NCBI GenBank assembly: GCA_937872475.1
Contig: CALMSY010000025.1
Location: 62,001-126,000, forward strand
Direction: 5' to 3'
Length of the DNA: 64,000 bases
Source of the DNA: 67-14 sp020438345
Lineage (GTDB): Bacteria; Actinomycetota; Thermoleophilia; Solirubrobacterales; 70-9
Made by a program: the position numbers and the translations under genes. Shown one piece after another: positions 7,148 to 14,912 of the stretch; position 1 is the first letter of the stretch; each line of letters begins with the position of its first letter. The notes beneath the pieces were generated by a model that was given only the letters and a program-made list of their open reading frames with translations, searched no databases and had not been told where the DNA came from.

Positions 7148-7834
7148 ATGAGCACCGTAATCCAGGACATCGAAAGCAGCCAGCTGAGGGAAGGACTTCC
7201 ATCCTTTGCCCCGGGAGATCGCGTTCGCGTTCACTTCCTCGTGATCGAGGGGAACCGCAAACGCCCACAGGTATTCGAAGGCGTGGTGATCAAACGCCAG
7301 GGCTCCGGTGTCCGCGAGACGTTCACCGTCCGCAAGCAGTCTTTCGGTGTGGGTGTCGAACGTACTTTTCCACTTCACTCCCCCAAGATCGAAAAGCTTG
7401 AGGTTGCGTCCCGCGGTCGCGTGCGGCGCGCCAAGCTCTACTACCTGCGTGGCCGGGTCGGCAAGGCTGCCCGTGTTGCCGAGCGGCGCTGGGGAATCGA
7501 TGAGGACATGGTCGGCACTTCCGCTGCCGTCGATGCTTCGGGTGAAGCTCAGGAGCCGATCGAGGAATTGACCGAGGCGGTCGAAGACGGGGCTACTGAA
7601 TCTGAAGCCACCGAAGCCGCTGAAGCCGGGTCGGGAGCAAGCGAAGCGCCCGAGGACCCTGCTGCCGAAGTCGCTGTCGACGAACCTGCTGCTGACGAAA
7701 GTGCCGACGAACCTGCTGCCGACGAAAGTGCCGGCGAACCTTCTGCTGAAGCCGGGACCGATGAGGCTCCCGAAGCCGATTCTTCCGATGAGCCCGCCGA
7801 AGATGGCGAGCAGGATAAGAAGGAAGAAGTCTGA
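7148..7834 (+). CDS. rplS: 50S ribosomal protein L19 with long acidic C-terminal extension
   Basis: L19 lies at the 30S-50S interface. Residues 1-118 match the whole family (FAPGDRVRVHF, QVFEGVVIKRQGSG, FTVRKQSFGVGVERTFP, KLYYLRGRVGKAARV). Residues 119-228 are an extra low-complexity tail of Glu, Asp, Ala, Ser and Pro that nearly doubles the length and contains a duplicated DEPAADESA motif. It ends with the charged DKKEEV. The tail is probably disordered and negatively charged, which is unusual for a ribosomal protein. No clear Shine-Dalgarno site precedes the ATG because a hairpin and T-run occupy that position. Confidence 0.96.
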   Translation: MSTVIQDIESSQLREGLPSFAPGDRVRVHFLVIEGNRKRPQVFEGVVIKRQGSGVRETFTVRKQSFGVGVERTFPLHSPKIEKLEVASRGRVRRAKLYYLRGRVGKAARVAERRWGIDEDMVGTSAAVDASGEAQEPIEELTEAVEDGATESEATEAAEAGSGASEAPEDPAAEVAVDEPAADESADEPAADESAGEPSAEAGTDEAPEADSSDEPAEDGEQDKKEEV

Positions 7835-7887
7835 GCCCGAAGATCCCCAAGCCGAAAACGGCCGGGGGGAGCTTCGTCGAACTGGTC

Positions 7888-8463
7888 GTGATCGTGGCGC
7901 TGGCCCTCGGGCTTGCGCTGCTGATTCAGGCATTCCTGATCAAGCCGTACCAGATTCCGTCGGGGTCAATGGAACCGACTCTGGACATCAACCAGCGGAT
8001 CCTTGTCAACCGCTTCATTTTCCATTTCACCGACCCGAAGCCCGGTGACGTCGTCGTCTTCCATCCGCCGGCAGGCGTCGACAGTGGTGGCATCAATGAA
8101 TGTGGTGCTGAGCATGAACCGGATCAGCCTTGCCCTCAGCCGACCGCTGAACATTCCAGCGAGACATTCATCAAGCGAATCGTTGCCGGTCCTGGCGATG
8201 AACTCGCGGTGCGCAACGGCCTTCCGGTGGTGAACGGTGAAGTAGTTGAGCCAGATGGCTATGAAATCTCGCCCTGCGGCCCGGAGGGCTCAGGCTGCAA
8301 CCTGCCGAACCCGATCACGATTCCTGAAGGTCACTACTTCATGATGGGCGACAACCGGGGTCACAGCGACGACAGTCGTTTCTGGGGGCCGCTTCCGGAA
8401 GAATGGCTGATCGGCAAGGCATTCGCCACCTACTGGCCGCCAAACCGCATCGGTGGCCTCTAG
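7888..8463 (+). CDS. lepB: Type I signal peptidase
   Basis: This membrane-bound protease removes signal peptides after export. It shows one N-terminal transmembrane helix, the catalytic serine in SGSMEPTL, the catalytic lysine in FIKRIVAGPGDEL, and the C-terminal GDNRGHSDDSRFWGPL box. Two Cys-containing loops (NECGAEHEPDQPC and SPCGPEGSGC) may form extracytoplasmic disulfides. GTG 7888 is a conservative start that begins at the membrane helix. The same frame stays open back to CTG 7831, which overlaps the rplS stop (CTGA) and has AAGGA 6 bases upstream; that start would add SPKIPKPKTAGGSFVELV, a plausible basic cytoplasmic end. Confidence 0.93.
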   Translation: MIVALALGLALLIQAFLIKPYQIPSGSMEPTLDINQRILVNRFIFHFTDPKPGDVVVFHPPAGVDSGGINECGAEHEPDQPCPQPTAEHSSETFIKRIVAGPGDELAVRNGLPVVNGEVVEPDGYEISPCGPEGSGCNLPNPITIPEGHYFMMGDNRGHSDDSRFWGPLPEEWLIGKAFATYWPPNRIGGL

Positions 8464-9112
8464 TCACATCGAAAGCCCCGCGGCGGTTTCCGCTCCGGGC
8501 GAGCTGTTCGGCCATGACCTGGGTCTTGATGTGCCATTGGTCGCCGGGGCAGACGAAGCCGGTCGAGGGTGCCTCGCAGGCCCGATTGTCGCGGCTGCGG
8601 TACTGCTCGACCGTGGTTGTCTGGAAAGCGAAGGAGGCGGTCGCCTGGCGGGAATCCGCGACTCGAAGAAGCTGACCGCGAAGGCGAGGGAGCGGCTGTA
8701 TCCCGAGGTGCTCTCCTGCGCGCTCCGTGTGGTCGTAGTGATGCGCTCTGCCAGGTACATTGACGCCAACGGACTTCACGTGAGCAACATCGAATGTCTG
8801 GCCGAGGCAATCAGAGGACTTGGTTCGGGTCGGGAGGCCGTCACACTGGTTGACGGCTTCGCGCTCAAGGGCTGTGACGTCCCTCACCGGAAGCTGGTGA
8901 AGGGTGACAGCACCAGTGCTGCGGTTGCCGCGGCATCAGTTGTTGCGAAGGTGACCCGCGATCGATGTATGACAAGGGCCGGAAGCAAGTATGCGGGCTA
9001 CGGATTTGAAGGCCACAAGGGGTACGCCTCGGTTGCTCATCGTGACGCGATACGGCTGCTCGGACCATCGCCAATTCACCGTCTTTCTTTTGCCTCAGAC
9101 GCATACCGCTGA
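8453..9112 (+). CDS. rnhB: Ribonuclease HII
   Basis: RNase HII removes ribonucleotides embedded in DNA and RNA primers. The 219-residue protein has the family motif DEAGRGCLAGP with the catalytic Asp-Glu pair, RDSKKLTAKARERL, LVDGFALKG (third acidic residue) and SVVAKVTRDR. The N-terminal 30 residues before the core are not conserved. Its GTG start lies 11 bases inside the end of lepB, so the two are likely co-translated. Confidence 0.95.
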   Translation: MASSHIESPAAVSAPGELFGHDLGLDVPLVAGADEAGRGCLAGPIVAAAVLLDRGCLESEGGGRLAGIRDSKKLTAKARERLYPEVLSCALRVVVVMRSARYIDANGLHVSNIECLAEAIRGLGSGREAVTLVDGFALKGCDVPHRKLVKGDSTSAAVAAASVVAKVTRDRCMTRAGSKYAGYGFEGHKGYASVAHRDAIRLLGPSPIHRLSFASDAYR

Positions 9113-9118
9113 GGCTTG

Positions 9119-9134
9119 GGAGCCATCCGGCTCC
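9119..9134. terminator. Short bidirectional hairpin between rnhB and yraN
   Basis: GGAGCC (9119-9124) and GGCTCC (9129-9134) form a 6-bp stem with a 4-base loop, in the 21-base gap between convergent genes. The last base touches the yraN stop. It has no T-tract, so it is weak evidence for termination. Confidence 0.4.
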
Positions 9135-9508
9135 TAGAAAGCGTCTTCGATGTGCTCCAGGGATTCGACACCTCCTTCACGGTCAAAAGTGATCCCGACA
9201 ACGTCGAAACGCACTTCGCGAAAAGCGACCCTGCGCCCGTGACCGGCGATCCAGGCCGAGGAGAGGCGCCTGATCCTCCGCTGCTTGTTGGGCCCTACTG
9301 CGAGGACCGGTGAGGTCGGACCCCGTTTTGCGCCAATGTGATGGGACTTGACCTCGACAATGACCAGCACCTGTCCGGTCAATGCGATCAGGTCGAGCTC
9401 ACCCGCGCGAATCCTCCAGTTGCGGGCGAGGATCTTCCAACCCAGCCTCCGCAGCCGGGTTGCCACCAGTTCCTCGGCTGAGCTTCCAGTTGTCCGACGT
9501 TGATCCAT
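9134..9508 (-). CDS. yraN: YraN/UPF0102 family endonuclease-like protein
   Basis: This is a 124-residue member of UPF0102, predicted to have a restriction-endonuclease-like fold; its biological role is still poorly defined. Visible family marks are AEELVATRLRRLGWKILARN, the active-site-like GELDLIAL and VIVEVKSH (the D and ExK residues), and KQRRIRRLSSAWI. The gene normally follows rnhB in the same direction as part of an rnhB-yraN-comM-dprA block. Here it keeps its place but is inverted, converging on rnhB and diverging from comM. Confidence 0.9.
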   Translation of the reverse strand: MDQRRTTGSSAEELVATRLRRLGWKILARNWRIRAGELDLIALTGQVLVIVEVKSHHIGAKRGPTSPVLAVGPNKQRRIRRLSSAWIAGHGRRVAFREVRFDVVGITFDREGGVESLEHIEDAF

Positions 9509-9630
9509 GCGACGAATCTAGATCCCCGGTCGGGGCTGGTCGGCACGATTTCATGGATATTTGGCTGTCACGTTCGCAATTGTTACTCCCGTCGAACCAC
9601 ATGTGAGCGAATCGTCCGTAGCTTCGGCGC

Positions 9631-11121
9631 ATGCTCGCTGAAACCACTTCGTTCACCCTCGACGGGATTGCCGCCCGAATGATCCGGGTCGAGGTCGACG
9701 TCCATCGGGGATTGCCGAATTTCCAGATCGTTGGCCTGCCAGATGCGGCGGTGAGGGAAGCCAGGGAGCGAGTCCGAGCCGCCATCGTCAACTGCGGATT
9801 TGACTTTCCGCTTCAACGGATCACTGCCAGTCTCGCCCCGGCCGATCTGAGGAAGGCAGGACCGGCGATGGATCTGGCACTTGCCGGTGCCCTGCTCGGG
9901 GCGGCAGGTGAGCTGAAAACGGAGGCCCTGGCGGGCTGGTCGCTCGTAGGTGAATTGGCTCTTGACGGATCGGTAAGGCCGGTTCGCGGCGCTCTCGCCA
10001 TGGCAGAGGAAGCGCGCCGGGAAGGTCGGCGAGGAGTCATTGTGCCGGTCGCGAACGGTTCCGAAGCTGCACTTGCCGAGGGGATAACAGTGCTGACGAT
10101 TGAGAATTTCGCCGAGCTGGCCAGTCTGAAGAATGGCGAGGTTCCGGGGAAGGTGGCAAGGCCGACCCCTCTTTCAGTTGAAACCGACCTGCCGGATCTG
10201 GCTGACCTCAGGGGGCAGGGTCACTTGCGAGCTGCTGTCGAGGTTGCGGCAGCAGGTGGTCACGGACTGCTGATTATCGGTCCGCCCGGAGCTGGCAAGT
10301 CGCTGGCCGCACGACGTTTGCCGTCTGTGCTCCCACCGCTTGAAGGTGATGAAATCCTCGAGGTGGCGAGAATCGCCGGCGCCTGTGGTGTCGGTGATGC
10401 AGTCCCGAGCTCGGTCCGTCCGTTTCGGGCCCCGCACCACACGGTTTCGGCTGCGGGCCTGGTGGGTGGTGGAAGTCCTCCCCGCCCGGGAGAGATCACG
10501 CTGGCTCATCGCGGGGTTCTGTTTCTGGACGAACTCTGTGAGTTCGGTCGGTCCTCACTGGAGGCTTTGCGTGAACCGCTGGAGACCGGCTCGGTGAACA
10601 TTTCCCGGGCCAGGGGCCGACAGACCCTGCCAAGCCGGTTCACCCTGGTTGCCGCGGCCAATCCATGCCCCTGCGGCCGGGGGGAAGACGACCCGCGGTG
10701 CCGCTGTTCGGAAGCCTCGGCTCGTCGCTACAGGGCAGCGTTGAGTGGCGCCCTGATCGACAGGATTGATCTTGTAGTCGGGGTCACCCAGCCATCTGCC
10801 CGGGATCTCGCCGGACCGGCCGGGGAAAGTTCCGAGGAGGTCCGAAAAAGGGTGGTTCTGGCCCGGAAGCTGATGTCCGAACGGCTCGGTCAAGGGCGTA
10901 CTAACTCCGAAGCCGGTCCTGATGAAGTTGCGGATTTCAGGGTGACTGCCGCCGCAGCCGGGTTGCTGGCCGAAGCTCACAGGAGCTGGCAACTCAGCGG
11001 ACGTGCCCATGGCCGGATCCTGAGGGTGGCTCGCACCGTTGCGGACCTGGCGGGATCGTCCACGATCGGGGAGGAGCACATGGCAACCGCAATCCAGTTC
11101 AGGAGGAGGACAGCAGAATGA
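9631..11121 (+). CDS. comM: YifB/ComM family Mg-chelatase-like AAA ATPase
   Basis: ComM/YifB is an AAA+ ATPase; ComM in Vibrio is a branch-migration helicase aiding integration of transformed DNA. The 496 residues have an N-terminal domain (VEVDVHRGLPNFQIVGLPD, then LAPADLRKAGPAMDL), Walker A GPPGAGKS, FRAPHHTVS, Walker B GVLFLDELCEF, the NPCPCG Cys motif (with a second CRC) and an arginine-finger region SGALIDRIDL. It overlaps dprA by ATGA, a classic pairing that points to DNA uptake or recombination. Confidence 0.95.
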   Translation: MLAETTSFTLDGIAARMIRVEVDVHRGLPNFQIVGLPDAAVREARERVRAAIVNCGFDFPLQRITASLAPADLRKAGPAMDLALAGALLGAAGELKTEALAGWSLVGELALDGSVRPVRGALAMAEEARREGRRGVIVPVANGSEAALAEGITVLTIENFAELASLKNGEVPGKVARPTPLSVETDLPDLADLRGQGHLRAAVEVAAAGGHGLLIIGPPGAGKSLAARRLPSVLPPLEGDEILEVARIAGACGVGDAVPSSVRPFRAPHHTVSAAGLVGGGSPPRPGEITLAHRGVLFLDELCEFGRSSLEALREPLETGSVNISRARGRQTLPSRFTLVAAANPCPCGRGEDDPRCRCSEASARRYRAALSGALIDRIDLVVGVTQPSARDLAGPAGESSEEVRKRVVLARKLMSERLGQGRTNSEAGPDEVADFRVTAAAAGLLAEAHRSWQLSGRAHGRILRVARTVADLAGSSTIGEEHMATAIQFRRRTAE

Positions 11122-12275
11122 GTACGCGGGAAGCAAACCCGGGGTCTGGCGTGGGTGTAGAAACGGCTTGTGTCGACTGTCTGCGTCGCAGCTGGTTGCT
11201 CGGCCGTCTGGGTTCCTGGATACAGAACGTAGTTGATGACAGAGCGGGCCGGCGTACTCCGGAATTGCTCAGGCTGGAAAGCAGTGATCTGGTTCAGGTA
11301 GTTGCAGCAAAGAAGGCGGATCAGATCCTTTCCTGGAACGCATCCCTGACGGAAGAAGAAATGCGAGGCTCGCTTGCCAACGCAGATTGCTGGTCCTGCT
11401 GCCGGCATGACAAAAGGTTTCCCGAGGGGTTCGCAGATGGCACTGACGCCCCGGTCGCTCTGATCGGACGGGGAGGCGGGGTCCGGCTCGAGGAGCTGCG
11501 TATGGACAACTCGGTGACGGTCGTCGGTGCGCGCAAAGCGACCGGCTACGGCCTGGAGGTCGCGGCTTCTATCGGGCGTGAATCGGCATCGGCGGGTCTT
11601 AATGTGATCAGCGGTTTGGCGCTGGGCATTGACGGGGCAGTTCATCGTGGGGCACTTGAGCGGGGAGCTACGGTGGCGGTCCTGGGTTGTGGCGCCGACC
11701 GTCCCTACCCGGCTTCGCATTCCCGCCTCTATCGACAGATCGTTGACCGGGGTCTGGTGATCTCCGAGTTCCCCCCCGGTGCCGACGCGTGGCGCTGGAG
11801 CTTTCCCGCACGAAACCGGATCATGGCGGCCCTCTCGGCGCTGACGGTGGTGGTCGAGGCCGCCTGGAAGTCAGGATCTCTGATCACCGCGGAGATGGCT
11901 TATGACGCTGGACGGGATGTCGGGGCGGTGCCCGGTCCGGTCACCTCGGGAGCTGCGGCCGGAACGAATGAACTTATCGCCAGTGGTGCTGGCGTGATCC
12001 GGGGCGGCCAGGATGTACTCGACCGCATGCTCGGGGCCGGTGCGGGTCAGACGCTCTTCGGGCCGACGGTCAACCGGGAGGAACGAGAGGTGCTGGACGC
12101 GGTTGAGGGCGGTAGCGGAACCGTAGATGAAGTAGCGAACCTGCTGGGCGAAAGTACCTCAAGTGTCGCGATGACCATGGCCCGGCTCGAAATCAATGGC
12201 TACTTGCGCGGATCGGCTGTGGGCACATGGACGCGTACTTCTCTTGCCGCCTATCCTTCGGACAGTGAACAGTGA
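11118..12275 (+). CDS. dprA: DNA-processing protein DprA (Smf family)
   Basis: DprA binds incoming single-stranded DNA and loads RecA during transformation. The Rossmann-like core begins near residue 131 (SVTVVGARKATGYGLEVA) and includes ISGLALGIDGAVHRGAL, VLGCGADRPYPASH, SEFPPG and FPARNRIMAALS. A winged-helix domain follows (TVDEVANLLGESTSSVAMTM). The N-terminus (1-110) is not a typical SAM domain. It carries CVDC (Cys18, Cys21) and CWSCC (Cys91, 94, 95), which could bind a metal. The ATG overlaps the comM stop. Confidence 0.95.
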   Translation: MSTREANPGSGVGVETACVDCLRRSWLLGRLGSWIQNVVDDRAGRRTPELLRLESSDLVQVVAAKKADQILSWNASLTEEEMRGSLANADCWSCCRHDKRFPEGFADGTDAPVALIGRGGGVRLEELRMDNSVTVVGARKATGYGLEVAASIGRESASAGLNVISGLALGIDGAVHRGALERGATVAVLGCGADRPYPASHSRLYRQIVDRGLVISEFPPGADAWRWSFPARNRIMAALSALTVVVEAAWKSGSLITAEMAYDAGRDVGAVPGPVTSGAAAGTNELIASGAGVIRGGQDVLDRMLGAGAGQTLFGPTVNREEREVLDAVEGGSGTVDEVANLLGESTSSVAMTMARLEINGYLRGSAVGTWTRTSLAAYPSDSEQ

Positions 12276-13065
12276 TCGGACCATTCCGACCGTCCTTTCC
12301 ATCGCCGGATCTGATTCCGGCGGTGGGGCGGGGATCCAGGCGGACCTGAAAGCGTTCGCGGCCTGTGGCGTTCACGGAATGACCGCAATCACCGCGATCA
12401 CCGCGCAAAATACGGTCGGGGTAGATCTGATCGAGACAGTCAGCCCGCGAATGATCGTCGCGCAGGTGAGGTCAGTCGTGGATGACATCGGTGTGGATGC
12501 GGTCAAGATCGGGATGCTTGGTGACCGCCCGACAATCGAAGCGGTAAGTGAAGCGCTGGACCTGCTCGACGGGGTGCCGATGGTTCTCGATCCGGTGATG
12601 GTTTCCGAGAGTGGGGCGGATCTGCTGGTCGCCGATGCCCGACAGGCCCTGGTCGAAATGATCATCCCCCGCGCATCCGTAACGACTCCGAACATTCCCG
12701 AGGCAATCGCGATAACCGGTCTTGCCAGGAGCGCATCACAAGCCGAACTCGCCCGGGCGACACTGGAGCTCGGTACCGCAGCTGTGGTAGTGACCGGCGG
12801 TCACAGCGAGGCGATGATCGATCTCTTCTACGACGGGCAGGAACTGGTCGAGATTGCGGGCGAGGTGCATCCCGGCCGTTCGGCCCACGGTTCCGGCTGC
12901 ACCCACTCGTCGACTCTCGCTGCGATGCTCGCCCGCGGCAAGCGGCCGGCCGAAGCGGCCCGTGAGGCAAGAGTCCTCGCTTCCGGCGCAGTCGCTGACA
13001 GCCTCGAAACAGTCGGATCCGGTCCTGGTCCGGTCAACGTCCTCGGGCTATTGCAGCGAGGTTGA
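12265..13065 (+). CDS. thiD: Hydroxymethylpyrimidine/phosphomethylpyrimidine kinase
   Basis: ThiD phosphorylates HMP and HMP-P to HMP-PP for thiamine synthesis. The 266-residue ribokinase-fold protein starts with TVLSIAGSDSGGGAGIQADLK and contains GMTAITAITAQNT, VKIGML, VLDPVMVSESG, TPNIPEA and the anion-hole HGSGCTHSS. GTG 12265 is chosen because it lies just before the conserved N-terminus; the frame stays open upstream inside dprA. It overlaps the end of dprA by 11 bases, so any TPP riboswitch control would have to act further upstream, and none is seen. Confidence 0.96.
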   Translation: MNSDRTIPTVLSIAGSDSGGGAGIQADLKAFAACGVHGMTAITAITAQNTVGVDLIETVSPRMIVAQVRSVVDDIGVDAVKIGMLGDRPTIEAVSEALDLLDGVPMVLDPVMVSESGADLLVADARQALVEMIIPRASVTTPNIPEAIAITGLARSASQAELARATLELGTAAVVVTGGHSEAMIDLFYDGQELVEIAGEVHPGRSAHGSGCTHSSTLAAMLARGKRPAEAAREARVLASGAVADSLETVGSGPGPVNVLGLLQRG

Positions 13066-13102
13066 AGAATCGGCGACATAGCGCTCCATTCTTCAACCTC
13101 GC
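13056..13102. terminator. 15-bp perfect inverted repeat spanning the thiD stop
   Basis: GCGAGGTTGAAGAAT (13056-13070) is exactly complementary to ATTCTTCAACCTCGC (13088-13102). The left arm includes the thiD stop codon. There is no T-run. It would fold strongly in RNA and probably ends or protects the thiD message. Confidence 0.6.
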
Positions 13103-13119
13103 TTGAAGTCGACCCCGGG

Positions 13120-13174
13120 CCTGAGGATTGAGGCCGCTGAGGAGTTTCACTCCGACCTGAGGATTGAGGCCGCT
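13120..13174 (+). repeat. Two copies of a 19-base direct repeat upstream of ilvD
   Basis: CCTGAGGATTGAGGCCGCT occurs at 13120-13138 and 13156-13174, 36 bases apart (start to start). A small GGAGT/ACTCC hairpin lies between the copies. They sit 50-100 bases before the ilvD ATG, in its leader or promoter. They could be regulator binding sites or remnants of a local duplication. Confidence 0.6.
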
Positions 13175-13223
13175 TGATGGTCGCACCCGGGGGAAGGGTT
13201 CGAGCCGGTCGTAGTATTGGGCC

Positions 13224-14912
13224 ATGTCCGGAAACTCCGTCCCTTCGCCACTGCCCCGCCCACGTTCGTCGGCTGTATTCGACGGACCAGACCGGGCGGC
13301 CGCCCGCGCCTACATGAAAGGCATCGGGCTGACCGACGATGACCTGAAGAAGCCGACCATCGGGATCGCCAATACCTGGACCGACGCCATGCCATGCAAC
13401 TATGGCTTGCGGGATCTCGCCGGACATGTCAAGGAAGGCGTGCGGGCTGCCGGCGGCACCCCGATGGAGTTCAACACGGTGGCGGTCTCGGACGGAATCA
13501 CCATGGGCACCCAGGGGATGAAGTCATCGCTTGTCAGCCGCGAAATGGTCGCTGACTCGATCGAACTGATGGCCCGCGGCTATCAGTTTGACGCCATTAT
13601 CGCTCTCGCGGCCTGCGACAAAACCATTCCCGGCGCCGTGATGGGGGTCGCAAGAATCGACGTACCTTCCATAGTGCTCTACGGGGGTTCAGTCAAACCC
13701 GGCACCTACCGGGGCAGGGACGTCAGCATTCTCGAAGTATTCGAGGCGATCGGGGCTCACATCGCGGGGAAGATATCCGAAGAGGAATTGACCGAAATCG
13801 AAGATGTAGCCAGCCCCGGTTACGGAGCTTGCGGCGGCCAGTTCACGGCCAACACGATGGCCTGCGCGTTCGAGGCATTGGGAATTTCGCCGGCATTCTC
13901 GGCCATGGTTCCGGCCGAGGATGATTACAAGGGCGTGGTCGCTGAAAAGATCGGTCAGATGATCCTGCGGGTCCTGGCCGAGGACCGCCGGCCAAGCCGG
14001 ATCATCACCCGTCGGTCTTTGGAAAATGCGATCGCGGCTGTATGCGCATCGGGTGGCTCGACTAACGGAGTGCTCCACTTGCTGGCGGTAGCCAGGGAAG
14101 CCGGGGTGGAGCTCGACATCGATGCTTTCGAGGAGGTTTCCCGACGGACCCCCCTGCTGGCTGACCTCAAGCCGGGCGGACGCTATGTAGCGACCGACCT
14201 GTACCGGGCCGGAGGAGTGCCGCTGATCCTCAGGAACCTGAAACGTGGCGGGTTGCTTCACGAAGACGAAATGACCGTCACCGGTCGGACCATCGGCGAG
14301 GAAGTCGAGAATGCAGAAGAAGAACCGGGGCAGGATGTAGTGCTTCCGGTCGAGTCGCCTCTCAAGCCGCAGGGAGGCCTGGCGATCCTGCGCGGCAACA
14401 TCTGTCCGGATGGCGCCGTGGTGAAGGTTGCCGGCACAGAACGCAGGCGGCACGTCGGTCCGGCCAGGGTGTTCGAGAAGGAAGAGGATTGCTTCGCAGC
14501 CGTCAAGCGAGGAGACATAGAGAAGGGCGATGTGATCGTGATCCGGGGTGAGGGACCCGCCGGTGGACCGGGCATGAGAGAGATGCTCCAAGTCACCGCG
14601 GCTCTGGTCGGTGAAGGCATGGGTGAACATGTTGCTTTGCTCACTGACGGCCGATTCTCCGGCGCAACTCGTGGGCTGATGATCGGCCATGTTGCGCCCG
14701 AAGCAGTCAAGGGCGGACCGATCGGCGCAATCCATGATGGAGATCAAATTACCGTCGACATCGACCAGCGCAGGCTGGATGTTGATCTGACCCCTGAACA
14801 GGTCGATCAGAGACTCGACACCTACAAAATTCCCGCGCCCCTCTATGATCGTGGAGTCATGGCGAAATACGCCAGGACCGTAAGTTCAGCATCGAGGGGA
14901 GCAGTTACATGA
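13224..14912 (+). CDS. ilvD: Dihydroxy-acid dehydratase
   Basis: IlvD makes the 2-keto acids in valine, leucine and isoleucine synthesis with an Fe-S cluster. The 562 residues contain TIGIANTWTDAMPCNYGLRDLA, AVSDGITMGTQGMKSSLVSRE, LAACDKTIPGAVMG, GACGGQFTANTMA and ILRGNICPDGAVVK, with the conserved cluster cysteines in MPCN, ACDK and GACGG. The C-terminal region has LLTDGRFSGATRG. Length is normal. The stop overlaps the start of the next gene, a secreted hydrolase, by ATGA. The leader carries direct repeats. Confidence 0.97.
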   Translation: MSGNSVPSPLPRPRSSAVFDGPDRAAARAYMKGIGLTDDDLKKPTIGIANTWTDAMPCNYGLRDLAGHVKEGVRAAGGTPMEFNTVAVSDGITMGTQGMKSSLVSREMVADSIELMARGYQFDAIIALAACDKTIPGAVMGVARIDVPSIVLYGGSVKPGTYRGRDVSILEVFEAIGAHIAGKISEEELTEIEDVASPGYGACGGQFTANTMACAFEALGISPAFSAMVPAEDDYKGVVAEKIGQMILRVLAEDRRPSRIITRRSLENAIAAVCASGGSTNGVLHLLAVAREAGVELDIDAFEEVSRRTPLLADLKPGGRYVATDLYRAGGVPLILRNLKRGGLLHEDEMTVTGRTIGEEVENAEEEPGQDVVLPVESPLKPQGGLAILRGNICPDGAVVKVAGTERRRHVGPARVFEKEEDCFAAVKRGDIEKGDVIVIRGEGPAGGPGMREMLQVTAALVGEGMGEHVALLTDGRFSGATRGLMIGHVAPEAVKGGPIGAIHDGDQITVDIDQRRLDVDLTPEQVDQRLDTYKIPAPLYDRGVMAKYARTVSSASRGAVT

